From Stomorhina lunata (taxonomy: Eukaryota; Arthropoda; Insecta; Diptera; Rhiniidae): DNA of 64,000 nucleotides. The stretch lies in assembly GCA_933228675.1 (NCBI GenBank), contig OW121741.1:57266056-57330055 (forward strand), read 5' to 3'. The notes below the pieces were generated by a model. That model made no database searches and had not been told where the DNA came from. It saw nothing but the letters and a program-made list of their open reading frames with translations. The translations under genes were made by a program, and so were the position numbers. Every line of letters begins with the position of its first letter. The stretch's first letter is position 1. Below, in pieces: positions 20,598 through 33,039 of the stretch.

Positions 20598-21120
20598 TAA
20601 AATTTATTTTAATTATATTGTTTTAAACAATAAATATAAAATATTTCTCTAACATAAAAAAAAAATAAAATTGAATTCATTTAAATAACAGAAACAAAAC
20701 CCTTAAAAATATTAAGGAACTTATTAAAATATTCATTTAAAAAAATATTCCACGGTAATATATAGTCACCTGAAATACAAAAGGACGTATCAAAACTGAA
20801 TTTGAAAGCTTATGATGTTAGATAAAAAATCCTAGCAAGGTTTTGAATTATTAGCTAATTTGTTCATTAATTCTAAAATTAATTTAAACAAATCTATGCT
20901 AATAACTTAAAACCCAGATAGGATTTTTTATCTAACATCATAAGCTTTCAGATTCAGTTTTGATACGTCCTTTTGTATTTCAGGTGATCATATGTATGTA
21001 AACAATAAACAAAAAAGTAACATAAAACATTTAAAATACATACAACTATTTAAAATACATAAAACTAATTAAAATATACATATACATACACAGCCAGGTT
21101 TAAAAAATTCGATATATTTT
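20598..21120. mobile_element. Spacer holding a 222-bp MITE (20766-20987)
   Basis: 20766-20987 has inverted repeats of about 67 bp beginning TCACCTGAAATACAAAAGGA with few mismatches, around a short AT-rich centre. No clear target duplication was found. The remaining spacer is AT-rich and without genes. Confidence 0.8.
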
Positions 21121-21424
21121 TTATATGTTACCACTTGCATAAAATTTTTCAATTTCGCCAAAAACGAGTAATGACACTTTCGACTCGATTTTGTTTACGA
21201 TATTGGGAGGCATGTTAGCTTCTTTTATTTTTGAGGCCAGACTTTGAAAATGGAGCGATGTAGAATCTTGTTTATGTGCTGCAAATGACGTACAAGTTTC
21301 AGATATGCTTGTTGCAGCCAAATCAAGAAATTGCTGAAATTTATCACTATCTTGCTTCTGAAAAGATATTTAAGTTATGATGATAAAATTTGGTATATAG
21401 AAGTTCTACATAAGCAGATATAGC

Positions 21425-22382
<958 letters not shown>

Positions 22383-22920
22383 CTGTGGCCACCAAATTTT
22401 GCATAATTAAGCTTTATGTAAATACCAGCCAGTATATAATTTAATACATTTAATTTTGTTTAAAGTAAATACTAGGACAACTACTTGGACACTTTTAAAT
22501 GTTAAACTATAAAGGCTCCTTAAAAAGATAGAAATCCATACCTTTTTTCCAAGTGGCGCTGAAGTTGAACACTGCGTGGAAGTAGATAAGAAACTATCTG
22601 TGAGATCTTCCGTTTCAAGTATCTCCACATCTTCAAATACATCCTCAGAAATGTTTCCAATTGTACTAACAATTAACAGATCAGCAATTGAATTTTCATA
22701 TTAAACTTATATTTGATTTGCACTTAAATAATTCTACTTACCGTCTGGAACTAGTGACCTTTTCTAAAAAGGACAACGACTCGAAGTGTCTTCACTTCCT
22801 TTTAGGCGGTTCAGCGGCGCTGCCAGAAGCGATTTGGTCCAGTCTTTTACTGCGCTTATAAGAATCACGAAGGCCTTTCCACCGCTTTTTGCACTCAATT
22901 TCTATGAAAAGCTATCATTA

Positions 22921-23690
22921 ACAATGAGCCTCATGCATAAAACGTGAGCTTGAGCTCTGACTCGTTTTTTTGAGTAAAAGGTGCTTGTCGTATGCATAAT
23001 AAAATTTGATTAATTTGCTTTTACTCACTGCTTACGTTTGAACTCATCTTTCTCGGTTTGAACTAAGTTAGATGAGCATGTGCTCATTTTCATATGCATA
23101 AAAACAAGCTTTTGCTTTCTTTTGTGAGCTCTTGCTCAAATTTTGTTGAGCATGCCTTATAGTTGACTCGCGTCCAATAAAAAGGAATCATGGCTGAATA
23201 CTTTGTACCGCAAAGAAATACAAAATGTTATCAACAGCCTAAAATAAATATAGCAAGTGAGGATAAAAAATTGTACAGGTTTGTATTCGTAATTTATTAA
23301 TTTTTTTTATGATGAATATATTTGTAGAAAAGGCTTCCACTCTATAAATATGCAGGCAACTTGTGATGGAAAAGAACTTTTTACAAGCGTTGACATATCC
23401 TGGCCATATCCTAGCGCCCTACGTAATAGCCAGTTGTTTCATTTTGCATAACATAGCTAAATTTTCAAAAGACGATTATATCCTTATCAATGACGATGCT
23501 TACACTTCAATAGCAATTACACGTTTGGACTCCCTTTGCTCAAGTAATTGCAATTGGTTTGAACTCTTTTTTATGCATACGAAATTGAGTGAAAGCTGTT
23601 GCTGTTTGACAGAACTCGACTTCATGAGCAATTGCTCACCTGCTTCAACTCAGCGCTTTTACTCGTTTTTATGCATGAGACCCAATTTGT
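22921..23690 (+). mobile_element. Deleted Harbinger derivative inside intron 1 of the MADF gene
   Basis: Ends share CTCATGCATAAAA in inverted orientation (ACAATGAGCCTCATGCAT against ACAAATTGGGTCTCATGCAT), flanked by TTA on both sides (22918-22920, 23691-23693). Inside, plus-strand remnants RKGFHSINMQATCDGKELF and, in another frame, ASCFILHNIAKF resemble a Harbinger transposase with its middle deleted. It is a different family from the host element because its TIR is unrelated. A short ATG frame near 23190 (MAEYFVPQRN) is unassigned. Confidence 0.75.
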
Positions 23691-24882
23691 TTATGTTCTA
23701 AGTTATGTATAGTAACTTACCATTCAAATTTACATTGCCTGCCACCTCCCTCCAAGCATATTCTTTTTTTTTTTAAATTTTTGTAGTCCGGATGACCAAG
23801 ATCGTACAAAATCGCACGACTGCGCACTTCCTCTATTATTATTTCATCCAAGTCCATACCTGAAATATATTAGGAAAAATTAATAATAAGTAAAGAAAAA
23901 GTTATAATAAACTTACCAAATAAAACAAAAGCCAAACAAACAGATAGAAAAATTAAACAAAATAAATCAAAATGTCCACAATAAAAACAGCTGCTTACGA
24001 GTGATGCCAATATTACATTTATAAGATGGGCAAAATGACGATTTATATTTTGACAGAAATTACATAAATCATTTTTAGTAATCAACCTCCGATATCAACG
24101 GTTTTCATGTACCTGATAGTATATATAAATCAAAAAATTCTAATAGAATGATTTTAGTGGAATCACTTTTAGTTTGAGAGTTATGAGCTTTTTAAATTTT
24201 AAAAATTGTAGGGCATAACTTTAGAAGCTTACATCCAAACAAACAAAAGCTACTAAAAATACTTTTCAAATGATATATATATATTCTTCCGATTTATAAT
24301 GGTTAAAAAGCCCATATTCTAAAAACTTATTTTCACAACCGACATTTTTTTATAAAAATACTCATATCTTGAAACAACATAGATATAAGTATGCTCTTTT
24401 AAATAATAGATTTTATACAGGACATATTAGGTTTTATATAACCTAAACTACGTAGTTCTAGCACATGAAGCGTGTGAGTTATGACAGTTTAAAAATTAAC
24501 TTCTTAAAAATATACTTTTATTGAGGTAGAGTTATATAAATATAAATTTTTATATCATATATTAATCAGATATTATTACATACATTATATATATAAATAT
24601 TTGATAAATATATTAATTGTTTAATTTAATTTCCTTCATCTTAATTATTGTATATAAAGTTAATTGGTTTAAATCGCTCATTTATTTCATTATCAGCACT
24701 AAATCTGTTATTGTCGCCAATAAAAATAGAAATTAGTTTAATCTTGCCTACAACTACAACGGTGGTCGGTAGTCGTGTAGCTGTGCCAACGTTAAAAAAT
24801 TTATTCGCATTTAAATGCGTGTAACCTTATTTTGACAGGTTGTAGCTCGTAGCCTGTAGCCGTGATTGTGTTTCTAGCATAA

Positions 24883-26868
24883 GTTGTCATATCTACTAAT
24901 ATTTATTTTATTTTATCAGCATTAAGTGTAAACCGATTTCGCGTTATTTTAATATCAAACATTTTCAAAAATCACAAATTATGTTGAGAAATTTTGTTGT
25001 TATGGCCCTTTTTGTTCAGGTTTTACCATGCTTTCAAGTCACGGACAGACAGACAGAAAGCCCCTATTCTTTAAAGTAGTTTTCTTGTTTCCGTAAGTTT
25101 TTTTATGGCTGCTATCGTCAATTCTGAGCCGATTTCGCCCAGTTTCAATCAAAATATTTTCCAAAAAATTAAGAATATTCTATATTTTATTTACCTAGTT
25201 ATTTCCGTTAAGCCCTATCGTGCCTTCAACAGACAGGCCGACATCGCTCGTTCGACTTAGAAAAAATAAGGGTATACTAAGATTGTCATTCCGTTTGTAA
25301 TTTCCTTAATATTGGCATAAAAAAACAAATTTGAATGCTTATAAGCATATATTAAGGAAATTACAAACGGAATGACAATCTTAGTATACCCTTATTTTTT
25401 TAAAGTGGGTATAATAATAAATGCCGTTTAAAACGTGATGCTAAGAAATAAAATTATGGAAAGTTGTTACTTTTTAAACCCATGTAACACTCTTTCATTA
25501 TTTTTCATCCCTTATTAAATAGACGAATCAATTATTTTTAATTCGCCCTTAAATTGTCTTTTATTTTAAAATCATGCGTATTAATGTGAATCAATATAGA
25601 GCAATTGCAATATGTAACACTTTTACCTTGATGTTTTATACATAATATATCATAAATAGAAAATCTTATAATTATTTTATAAAGTTTATTTAGAGTTAAA
25701 AAAAGGAAATCGAACAATACAGGTACCGTTATTTGTAGCAATAATTGCAGTGATAACTATGTATACATTTTTAAAATTCGAAACACACATGTACAAAGTT
25801 AATAAACATTTTACTTTAAAAACTTAACATATTAAGAGGGACATTCAGTATTATTATTTTAAATTGCAATATTAAGATGATAACGATAATTTCAAATGTG
25901 TATGCTAATACGAATCTGCCCTCAACATTTAGGATATATGTGATTTTAATAATTGGTTATTATTATTTTTTTAATTTTGAAAAGAAACTAAAGATATATA
26001 ATATTTTATTGATAGTCTTGGTTTAAAACAAAAAATGAGTTAGAAATTTTAATTCTGGTTAAAAATCAGTTTCCACCAAAAATTAATTTTAGAACTCAGT
26101 TACGCATTAAAATAAAACAATTGTGATACGCCTTTACATGGATACATAATTGCATGTATTTAGCCTTTTGGTGACTTTAGCTTTGTTTAAGACTATTTTA
26201 TAGCCGGTTTCAAAAATCATTTTTTATTTTTTTTTTTTAATTTTTTTCAGCAAATAAAACAGACAAGTGGGGAAATAAAATACCGTACCTGTGATTTGAA
26301 ATCGTAAAATTTCTCGAAAATGTGAATTTTTTGTAATAATTTGTGCCAATTTTCATCATTTTTGTATTTTATTCTCCCATTTGTTTGTTTCGTGATACTT
26401 GAAAGGAAATATATTATTTGTAATATTTGTTGAACCAAATTAAAAAAAAAATAAAAAATGGTTTTTGAAACCGGCCTGAGAAAAAAGTATAATTTTCTTA
26501 ATATGAAAAAGCTGAAACTCAAATATTTAGTACTTAAAGGTCATAGAATTGTAAATCATGTCTTACTTTGAAATTTACTTATCCTAAAGTATTTTTTTTG
26601 GCTGCATGTTCTTGGGCGTGTAGTAAAGGACAAGAATTTTCGGGAAAAACTGCTATAACTCCAAAACTACTTCATGGGTTTTTAATGTTGATGACTTAAA
26701 ATAAAGCTACCTTATATGGAATATAGATTCCATTAAGACTTTATGTCCGAGAATTCTTTTTTGCAAAAATTAACAAAAAAAATATATGAAATTCCAATCT
26801 TACTCCTGAGGAGAACTTTTCGTAATAATAATTTTTTCATCCTGGTCCTACAAATTCCAGGAAAACCT
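24883..26868. other. AT-rich intergenic region with one long foldback (25261-25400)
   Basis: No gene recognised. 25261-25400 is a foldback with perfect 52-bp arms (AAAAAATAAGGGTATACTAA...) and a 36-base spacer. Just upstream, 25040-25260 has GACAGACAGACAG and ACAGACAGGCCGACATCGCT phrases of the DINE-1-like family. The small frames at 25538-25741 and 26247-26522 are AT-rich and have no recognisable domain. Confidence 0.65.
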
Positions 26869-26971
26869 GTTACCATATGGTAACGCCAGGCACTACCGCA
26901 ACTTACAAAATAAATATGATAATAAAATATTTATTTTAGCTGATATATTTTTATTAAAAAACAAACATATA

Positions 26972-28220
26972 CGAGGGCTGTTCAAAAACTAAGGTGATTT
27001 TTTCGTAAAATTTTTGCGGACTACAATATTCTACTACATCTTGAACATATGTTCAAAGTTTTAACTATAAAGCACATTTAGTTTGTTTGTGAAAGGCATA
27101 CAAGTTAGAGGTGTTTTGCGTTTTCGGCTGTTTCCTGCTGAATTTTGAAACTTTGCATCAGTAGTGCGATTCACTACGCTTTTTAACCACAATTGTTTCT
27201 TCAAAATTATTAAACAACTAAATTAACCACACTGCTATTCACTAACACTTTAACGATTTCTGTTGACGTTTAAAGTCAGCTGTTTCAATCAGCTGTTATT
27301 AATAAACAAATAAATTGTTGTTTATTAACGCCAACATTTTTGATGCTGTTTAATGTTAAAGAAAAGTGGTTAAGAAAAGTGATTTAGAAAAGTGTATTTA
27401 AAAATTGTTTCTTTATATAAATCGAAAATTATAATTTAAAAAAATATAATATAAGAATATAACAACAAATATAATTCAACTATATGACTTGGCTGCTCAG
27501 CAGACGACCGGCTTCTTTTGATAGTAGTATGTATTCATTCAGTAGTATTCATATATCATCAAAATAAATAAAAATGTATTTAAAATAATAATTATTTTTA
27601 ATATTTTACTCAAGTTGTTCTTAAAATTTACAACAAAAATAGTTTTTGGCTTGTTTTTTTTTCTATTCTTCTTTGTGTTTTTCTCTTATTTTGACAAAGT
27701 TGCCACATAACTTTACCGTGGCTTAAACTAAGTTAGTGAATCACATAGTGGTTAGTGCAAACATCAAAATGTGTTGTTAATGGTAGAACCTTTTGAAAGT
27801 TTTAAAAGTTAGTGAATCGCACTACAGGAGTTCTTACCACATGGTCGAGCGATCAATAAGGAGTTATTATCATGAAGTTATGCGCCGCTTGCGAGAAGCA
27901 ATACGCAATTGTAGGAAAATAACTCATGGCAATTGCATCACAATATACACCTGCTTACTCGTCATTGCTTGTTTGTAATTTTTTGGCCAAAAACAACACC
28001 GTAATTATGCTATCAGCCATCGTACTTACAGATTTGTCCCATAGAGACTTATTTCTGATATTAAGACAATGAAAGAACTACGTTTTAAAAAGATTGAGGA
28101 GATACAAACATTAACGCTGAGAGAACTCAAGAGCATACCAAATAGTGCATTGCAGAACATAAATTGATGAGTAAATACATTTTTTTGAGAAAATTCGCCT
28201 TATTTTTTGAACAGACCTCG
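26972..28220 (+). mobile_element. Deleted mariner element
   Basis: TIRs CGAGGGCTGTTCAAAAACTA (left) and CGAGGTCTGTTCAAAAAATA (right, inverted) with TA at both edges (26970-26971, 28221-28222). The right part contains frameshifted remains of a mariner transposase C terminus: EFLPHGR at about 27828, YYHEVMRRLREAIR at about 27865, ENNSWQLHH, then residues of the terminal region up to 28166. Most of the N-terminal part is missing. It is interrupted by the 663-bp MITE. Confidence 0.85.
27162..27824. mobile_element. 663-bp MITE with 15-bp perfect TIRs
   Basis: Ends TAGTGCGATTCACTA and its perfect complement, flanked by CAG on both sides (27159-27161 and 27825-27827). No coding capacity. The 3-bp duplication hints at a Harbinger-like mover, but CAG does not match the usual TWA target. 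Confidence 0.82.
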
Positions 28221-28334
28221 TACATAGGTACATGAAAATCCTAATTACATCTTCGGTTTCGCTATCAAGCTGTTCCAGGAAGTCTAAATCTTCATAAAAT
28301 GTTAACTTTCTGTAAAATTTCAAACATATTTAAA

Positions 28335-29011
28335 AACAAGTAAGAAAGCGCTATAGTCGGTCAAGCCGACCATACGATACCCATCACCACTAAGGTCAAA
28401 GGTGTTATTTTTCCTGTATAAAGACAAATATTTGCTAAATTTTGCCATCATACAAACATTTTCTCAAAACGTATATATTCAACCTGTTTCCGTCATTTGG
28501 ACTTATATGAGAGCTAGGGTCAAATGTGGACCGATTATCTCGAAATTTGGCAAATTGATTACAGTTGTTACAAAAACTATGTGTGCAAAAAATAAACTCA
28601 AAATTTTCATTATCTTTAGATTTACGAGTGTTTTAGTGATTTTTTGTCTCATTTAGTGCGTTTTTGAGGAAGAGTTTGTATGGGAGCTATGGTCAAATGT
28701 GGACCGCAATTCCGGGAAGTGGGACCTATGGGAGGTACCATAAATAATAGACCGATTTTGACCAATTTCAATAGCCATGGTCCCATTATCAAAAAAATTA
28801 TCTGTGCCAAATTTCATCAAATTATCTTTAGAATTGCGACCTGTAGTTTGATTACAAGGTTTACATGGGGGTCCAGCCAGCCAGCCAGCCAGACGGACGG
28901 ACGGACATCGCTAAATCGACTCAGAAAGTGATTCTAAGTCTATTGCGTTACAAACATCAGCATAAACTTATAATACCCTTTCCACCTATGGTGGTGAAGG
29001 GTATAAAAATT
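28335..29011 (+). mobile_element. DINE-1/Helentron-like element
   Basis: Starts AACAAGTAAGAAAGCGCTAT, followed by a stem GTCGGTCAAGCCGAC and GATACCC. It contains CAGCCAGCCAGACGGACGG and CATCGCTAAATCGACTCAG and ends CTTATAATACCC...GGTGGTGAAGGGTATAAAA. The layout (5' stem, GACGGAC repeats, 3' stem) resembles DINE-1-type non-autonomous Helentrons. Small frames inside are not genes. Confidence 0.6.
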
Positions 29012-29130
29012 AACTATCTTTTTATTCACTACATAATGCCTGGCGTTACCATATGGTAACGCGTATTAAAAAACTTAAATAAATATATGATTTAAACATT
29101 AACGGTCTAATGCAAAAAAATCTTAAAAAA

Positions 29131-30815
29131 CCCTTCACCAATGGTGTTTAAAAAGTGAAGTACATACATAATCGAAAGAGTTTATGGTAAAATATGTATA
29201 ATTCTGTAGACTAATTTAAGTGAATTACCGTGGTTTATAATGCTTAAATTTATATACATACAAACATATATTCAATATACATATTTTCTGATTAAAAGAA
29301 AACTAAAAATTAGAAAACGGTCGCGGTTCTAAAAAGTTCATAAATATGCAATTTTATCTTAACTTAGTAAGCCACTGAGTCCCTTTTCAATAATATTTGG
29401 TAAATGTTATTCCATCTTTATATATGATAAAATTCATTAATTTTGTATTATGGATATAAAAGAAGTTCTTGGTTAGTTATCTAAAACATCAAGGTTAGCG
29501 GACCGATTTAGATCAAACTTTTGCCAACAATATTTGGGAGTGATTGTTTTTTACAATCTATAGAAGCCTTAGAATCTTAAGGTATACGGAATTAGTGAGA
29601 TTTCTAAATTGTTATCAGACCTATATGTATCGGAAAATTACTTGAATTTGTGTAATATAAAAGTTATTGGATTAATTAAGATGAATACATATGCGATAAT
29701 ATTTGGGAAGTATTATTCTAGCCTAGGTATCATAGATGTATATTTCATTTCATTTTGAATGTGCATATATTAGAAAGTTAGTGTTTAACCAAGTTTATCT
29801 ACCAAGTAAGTGGACCGATTTAGATGAACAATATTTGGAAGGTGTCTTTTATCAATATATTATACCAATATTTTGCTAAAACAACTGTTAGTTTTAGATG
29901 CATGTGCAAAATTGACTAAATTATTTTCTGTGTAAATTCTAAAAGGACAACCCTCATTTCAATATACAACACTACAAGTCACAAAAGTTCTATTGTTTAT
30001 TATTAAGAAATGGTATCTTGATTCTGGCCTCTTGGCGATATCTCTATTGTAATGAGTTATAGCAGTACTGTACTGAGGTGTATTTAATGTAAGTTCTGAA
30101 AGATTACAAGTTGTAAAGTATTATATAAATACTTTAATATCATAGTAAGCCATTGAGTCCCTTTACATATAACGGTTTCACAATGTTCGAATGTCAGACC
30201 ACAAATTCATGTGATATGCCCTATGTTCATCTGAAATCGGTTTGTAGAGCATCTGGAGGGAGTACTGACATGAAATTATATATAATGCTTTTGAACTCGT
30301 CAAAACACCAGACACCTCATTTTAGGAAATTTCCCTACGCACCATAACCTACATGAGTTATAAATTCGATTTTAGAAAAAAACCAACTAAGTTAAAAAAG
30401 TAAAAAATTAATTAAAAATTCGGAAATTTGTGATAATCGGTTTTAGTGTTTTGGAGATATTCCAGGTGTTTGTGGACCGGTTTCCTAAAATCTGATATGT
30501 ATTATACTGGTCCATTATATTATATATTTACTTTATAATGCTCAGAAGTCAGACCAATTATTTAGGATATCTCAGGCGTTATTCAACCGATTTTGATGAA
30601 ATTTAATAGCGAAATTTCATAAAAACTGATATACAATTTATGTCGATACAATCTCTGGCAGCCTCACAAACTTGATTTCAACAGATAGACGGACATCGCT
30701 TAATCGATTCTCCTGCTGATTCTGAGTCGATCGGGTCAGCGACAAATAATGAAGAAATTACAAACTGAATGACAAACTTATAATACCCTTTCACCTATTG
30801 GTGAAGGGTATAAAA
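29131..30815 (+). mobile_element. DINE-1-like repeat with inverted CCCTTCACC/GGTGAAGGG ends, copy 1
   Basis: The left end CCCTTCACCAATGGTG and right end CACCTATTGGTGAAGGG are inverted to each other. Inside are GATAGACGGACATCGCTTAA, GATTCTGAGTCGATCGG and CTTATAATACCC. It is repeated at 36157-37841, and part of it, inverted and diverged, at 17700-18690. The 64-codon frames at 30153-30347 and 37179-37373 are within it and not credible genes. Confidence 0.6.
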
Positions 30816-31614
30816 ATAATATCCAAAAACAGTTCTCTAACTAATGAATACGTCAAGTCAAATTTACATGTTAATGCTGGCAACATCATCATTCTCTCTT
30901 GTCTCTTTATAGTTAAAGATACAAAACAACGAATTAATAATTCATTGTTTCCTCCGGGTAGTCGAATTTCTAAATAATGTTTTGTATGTTTTTAATATAA
31001 AATAACATTTTTCTTCTTTTCTTAATGTAAAATTATGTTATATAAAAGCATAAACTAAACACATCTATAATACAGTAAAATAATAAATAGACAATTTTTT
31101 ATTAAGGGTTTTAACCGATTATCTTCTAATTCATGTTGAGTGCTTATACATCACTATAATGTTTTTTGTAAATTTCATTGACCGATGTCTGTTTTTTGTT
31201 GAAAACATGAATTTTTGTTTAAAATTAGAATTTGTATAATCAATTTTTGATTTTAGTATGAAATATGTAAAATAGAGTATGAAATATCGTGGAAATTAAA
31301 TTTTATAAATTTTCCACCCCCCGAAACCTTTTATATGATAAAAAATAGCAAGTTATAAAAAATATGATAACGAAATTTCGTAAAAATATTATTTTTAATT
31401 AGATAAGTCTGAAAACTTTAATATTTTCATTAAAAGTCTTCACAAAATATTATTTATCGAAACAGTAAATATTTTACTGGCTTTAAATCAGTGTTGAAAA
31501 TAACTTCAGTTTTTCACAGTATAAGTTTTATGCTTAACTGAAACTGCAGTAACAAAATCAGCAAAAGCTAAATGAAAAGAAAAAAAGAAAAAAGTAAAGC
31601 TGACAAGTTTATTT
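30816..31614. other. Non-coding flank inside the duplication (also 37842-38640)
   Basis: AT-rich sequence with no ORF, repeat or motif that I recognise. It is present in both duplicate copies with few differences. Confidence 0.6.
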
Positions 31615-31616
31615 TA

Positions 31617-31682
31617 AATATCGGGTTAAATTTCAAGGGCCGATGTTGATTTTGAATAAAACACAAACTATTTAGGAAATTA
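31617..31682 (-). mobile_element. Mariner-like element end, duplicated copy
   Basis: A duplicate of 38643-38708: the inverted-repeat end of the mariner-like element whose other part is at 54410-55127. Contains AAGGGCCGATGTTGA. Confidence 0.75.
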
Positions 31683-33039
31683 TGTAATGGTAGTTTAGAG
31701 CAAATGGAAATTCTAACATTTCAGGTAATATAACACTATCTGTAGCACAGTGTAACATCTTTATTTTAATATTTCTTTAAATAATTTTTTTTTAATAAAC
31801 GAAATTTGCAAAGAGCTAGATTTGATAATTTTATATACAATACATAGTATGTTAGGAGCATAGTACGTTAGGAACCATTGGCGGAAAACTCCTAGAATTT
31901 TTTTGGTCAAGTAGTTCCAGTCATGGGTTAATTGCCTAAAATCAAATACAAAGATTTTTAATCAATCTATTATTTTTTTAAGAGAAGAAATCACTGCACA
32001 GAATATACTTACTTCTATTCTCTTTTGCTGGAAATCACAAATTAATTATTTTGAGATAGTATATATTTTATTTCTTTAGTTTACTATAATTTATTGATTT
32101 TATTTAATTTCTTTTAAATCATATGGTTAATGATTTTTGGTTTATCTTTGTGTTGCAAAATTATTATTATCTACACTTTATATGTATTTACTGACTGATG
32201 GTGATGCTTGATGAAGGTTGATGTCCGTGATAACCTTCAAAGTGTAAGTGATGCTAATAATTGAATGATGGTATTTTCTTTGTAAAATTATGTAAATTTA
32301 TTAAAATTCATAGAATTTTGATTATCAAAAAGATAATTTTGGAAAAAAAAGGAATCATTTTCATATAAACTTTGATAAATTTAATGTTAATTTTCCAAAC
32401 AATTAATTTTTACCACCCTGTTGGTAGCGAGTTTTATCATTTAGCAAAATAAGATTTTATAGTATTTACTACTATTTAGCTCCCTTTTCATGCAACATTA
32501 AAAAGCTTTTTAATAGAATTTTGGGAGATCGAGTTAACTTCTTAAAAACTGAAAAGAGCATCGTTCTTTCCTTTTACAAATTCAAAGCGTTTGCATCTTA
32601 ATTGCAACGTGGTTAAAAGTTAACTAATAAATTAAAAACTTTAAGATTTTAATATAAAAATGATTTTAATATAAAAAAGTCGGTTTTTGTGTCAAAGTAA
32701 GAAAAGATCCTGAATTACATCTTCCTTGAATGTACCCCGAATAAGGTACCATCATTTTTAACACGCTTTCATCTAAAGACAAACACGACAGGTTGTCAGA
32801 ATTGGGAAATCAGAATCCCTATTTTATATCCTGTAATTAAGTTTTTGCAACTTGGTGCCAAATGTTGGCCTACTAAACAGTCGTCTACAGTCCAGAGTCC
32901 GAATGAAGATAGTTCCGTATTAATCCCAAGTTTTCGCTCACAGTAAATCTAAGTTCCAGCAAAATCAAGTTTTCACCGCCTTTTATCATCGTATCGTCAG
33001 CACTTTGTCCGCATCATAACCTAGAATTATAATCTAAAT
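31683..33039 (+). repeat. 5' part of the long LTR (duplicated fragment)
   Basis: Matches 38709-40066 and, apart from deletions, 51337-52545. It starts TGTAATGG and ends with ATAATCTAAATC, the RTE target site. It shares GTTTAGAGC and AGTACGTT with the right LTR where copy 2 has GTTAAGAGC and AGTGCGTT, so those changes arose in copy 2. Confidence 0.9.

Larger units (their letters stand above)
26869..29060. mobile_element. 2.2-kb composite bounded by palindromic inverted repeats
   Basis: Both ends carry the same 24-bp inverted repeat starting GTTACCATATGGTAACGCC; its first 16 bases are themselves a palindrome. No clear target duplication. The interior consists of other elements: a mariner (26972-28220) holding a MITE, and a DINE-1-like element (28335-29011). 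It may be a non-autonomous DNA transposon filled by later insertions. The superfamily is unknown to me. Confidence 0.6.

Noticed and set aside
30153..30347. Conserved 64-codon frame present twice (also 37179-37373)
   Set aside because: Conservation comes from the recent tandem duplication. The older inverted relative at 17.9-18.2 kb does not keep the frame, so it is repeat sequence.
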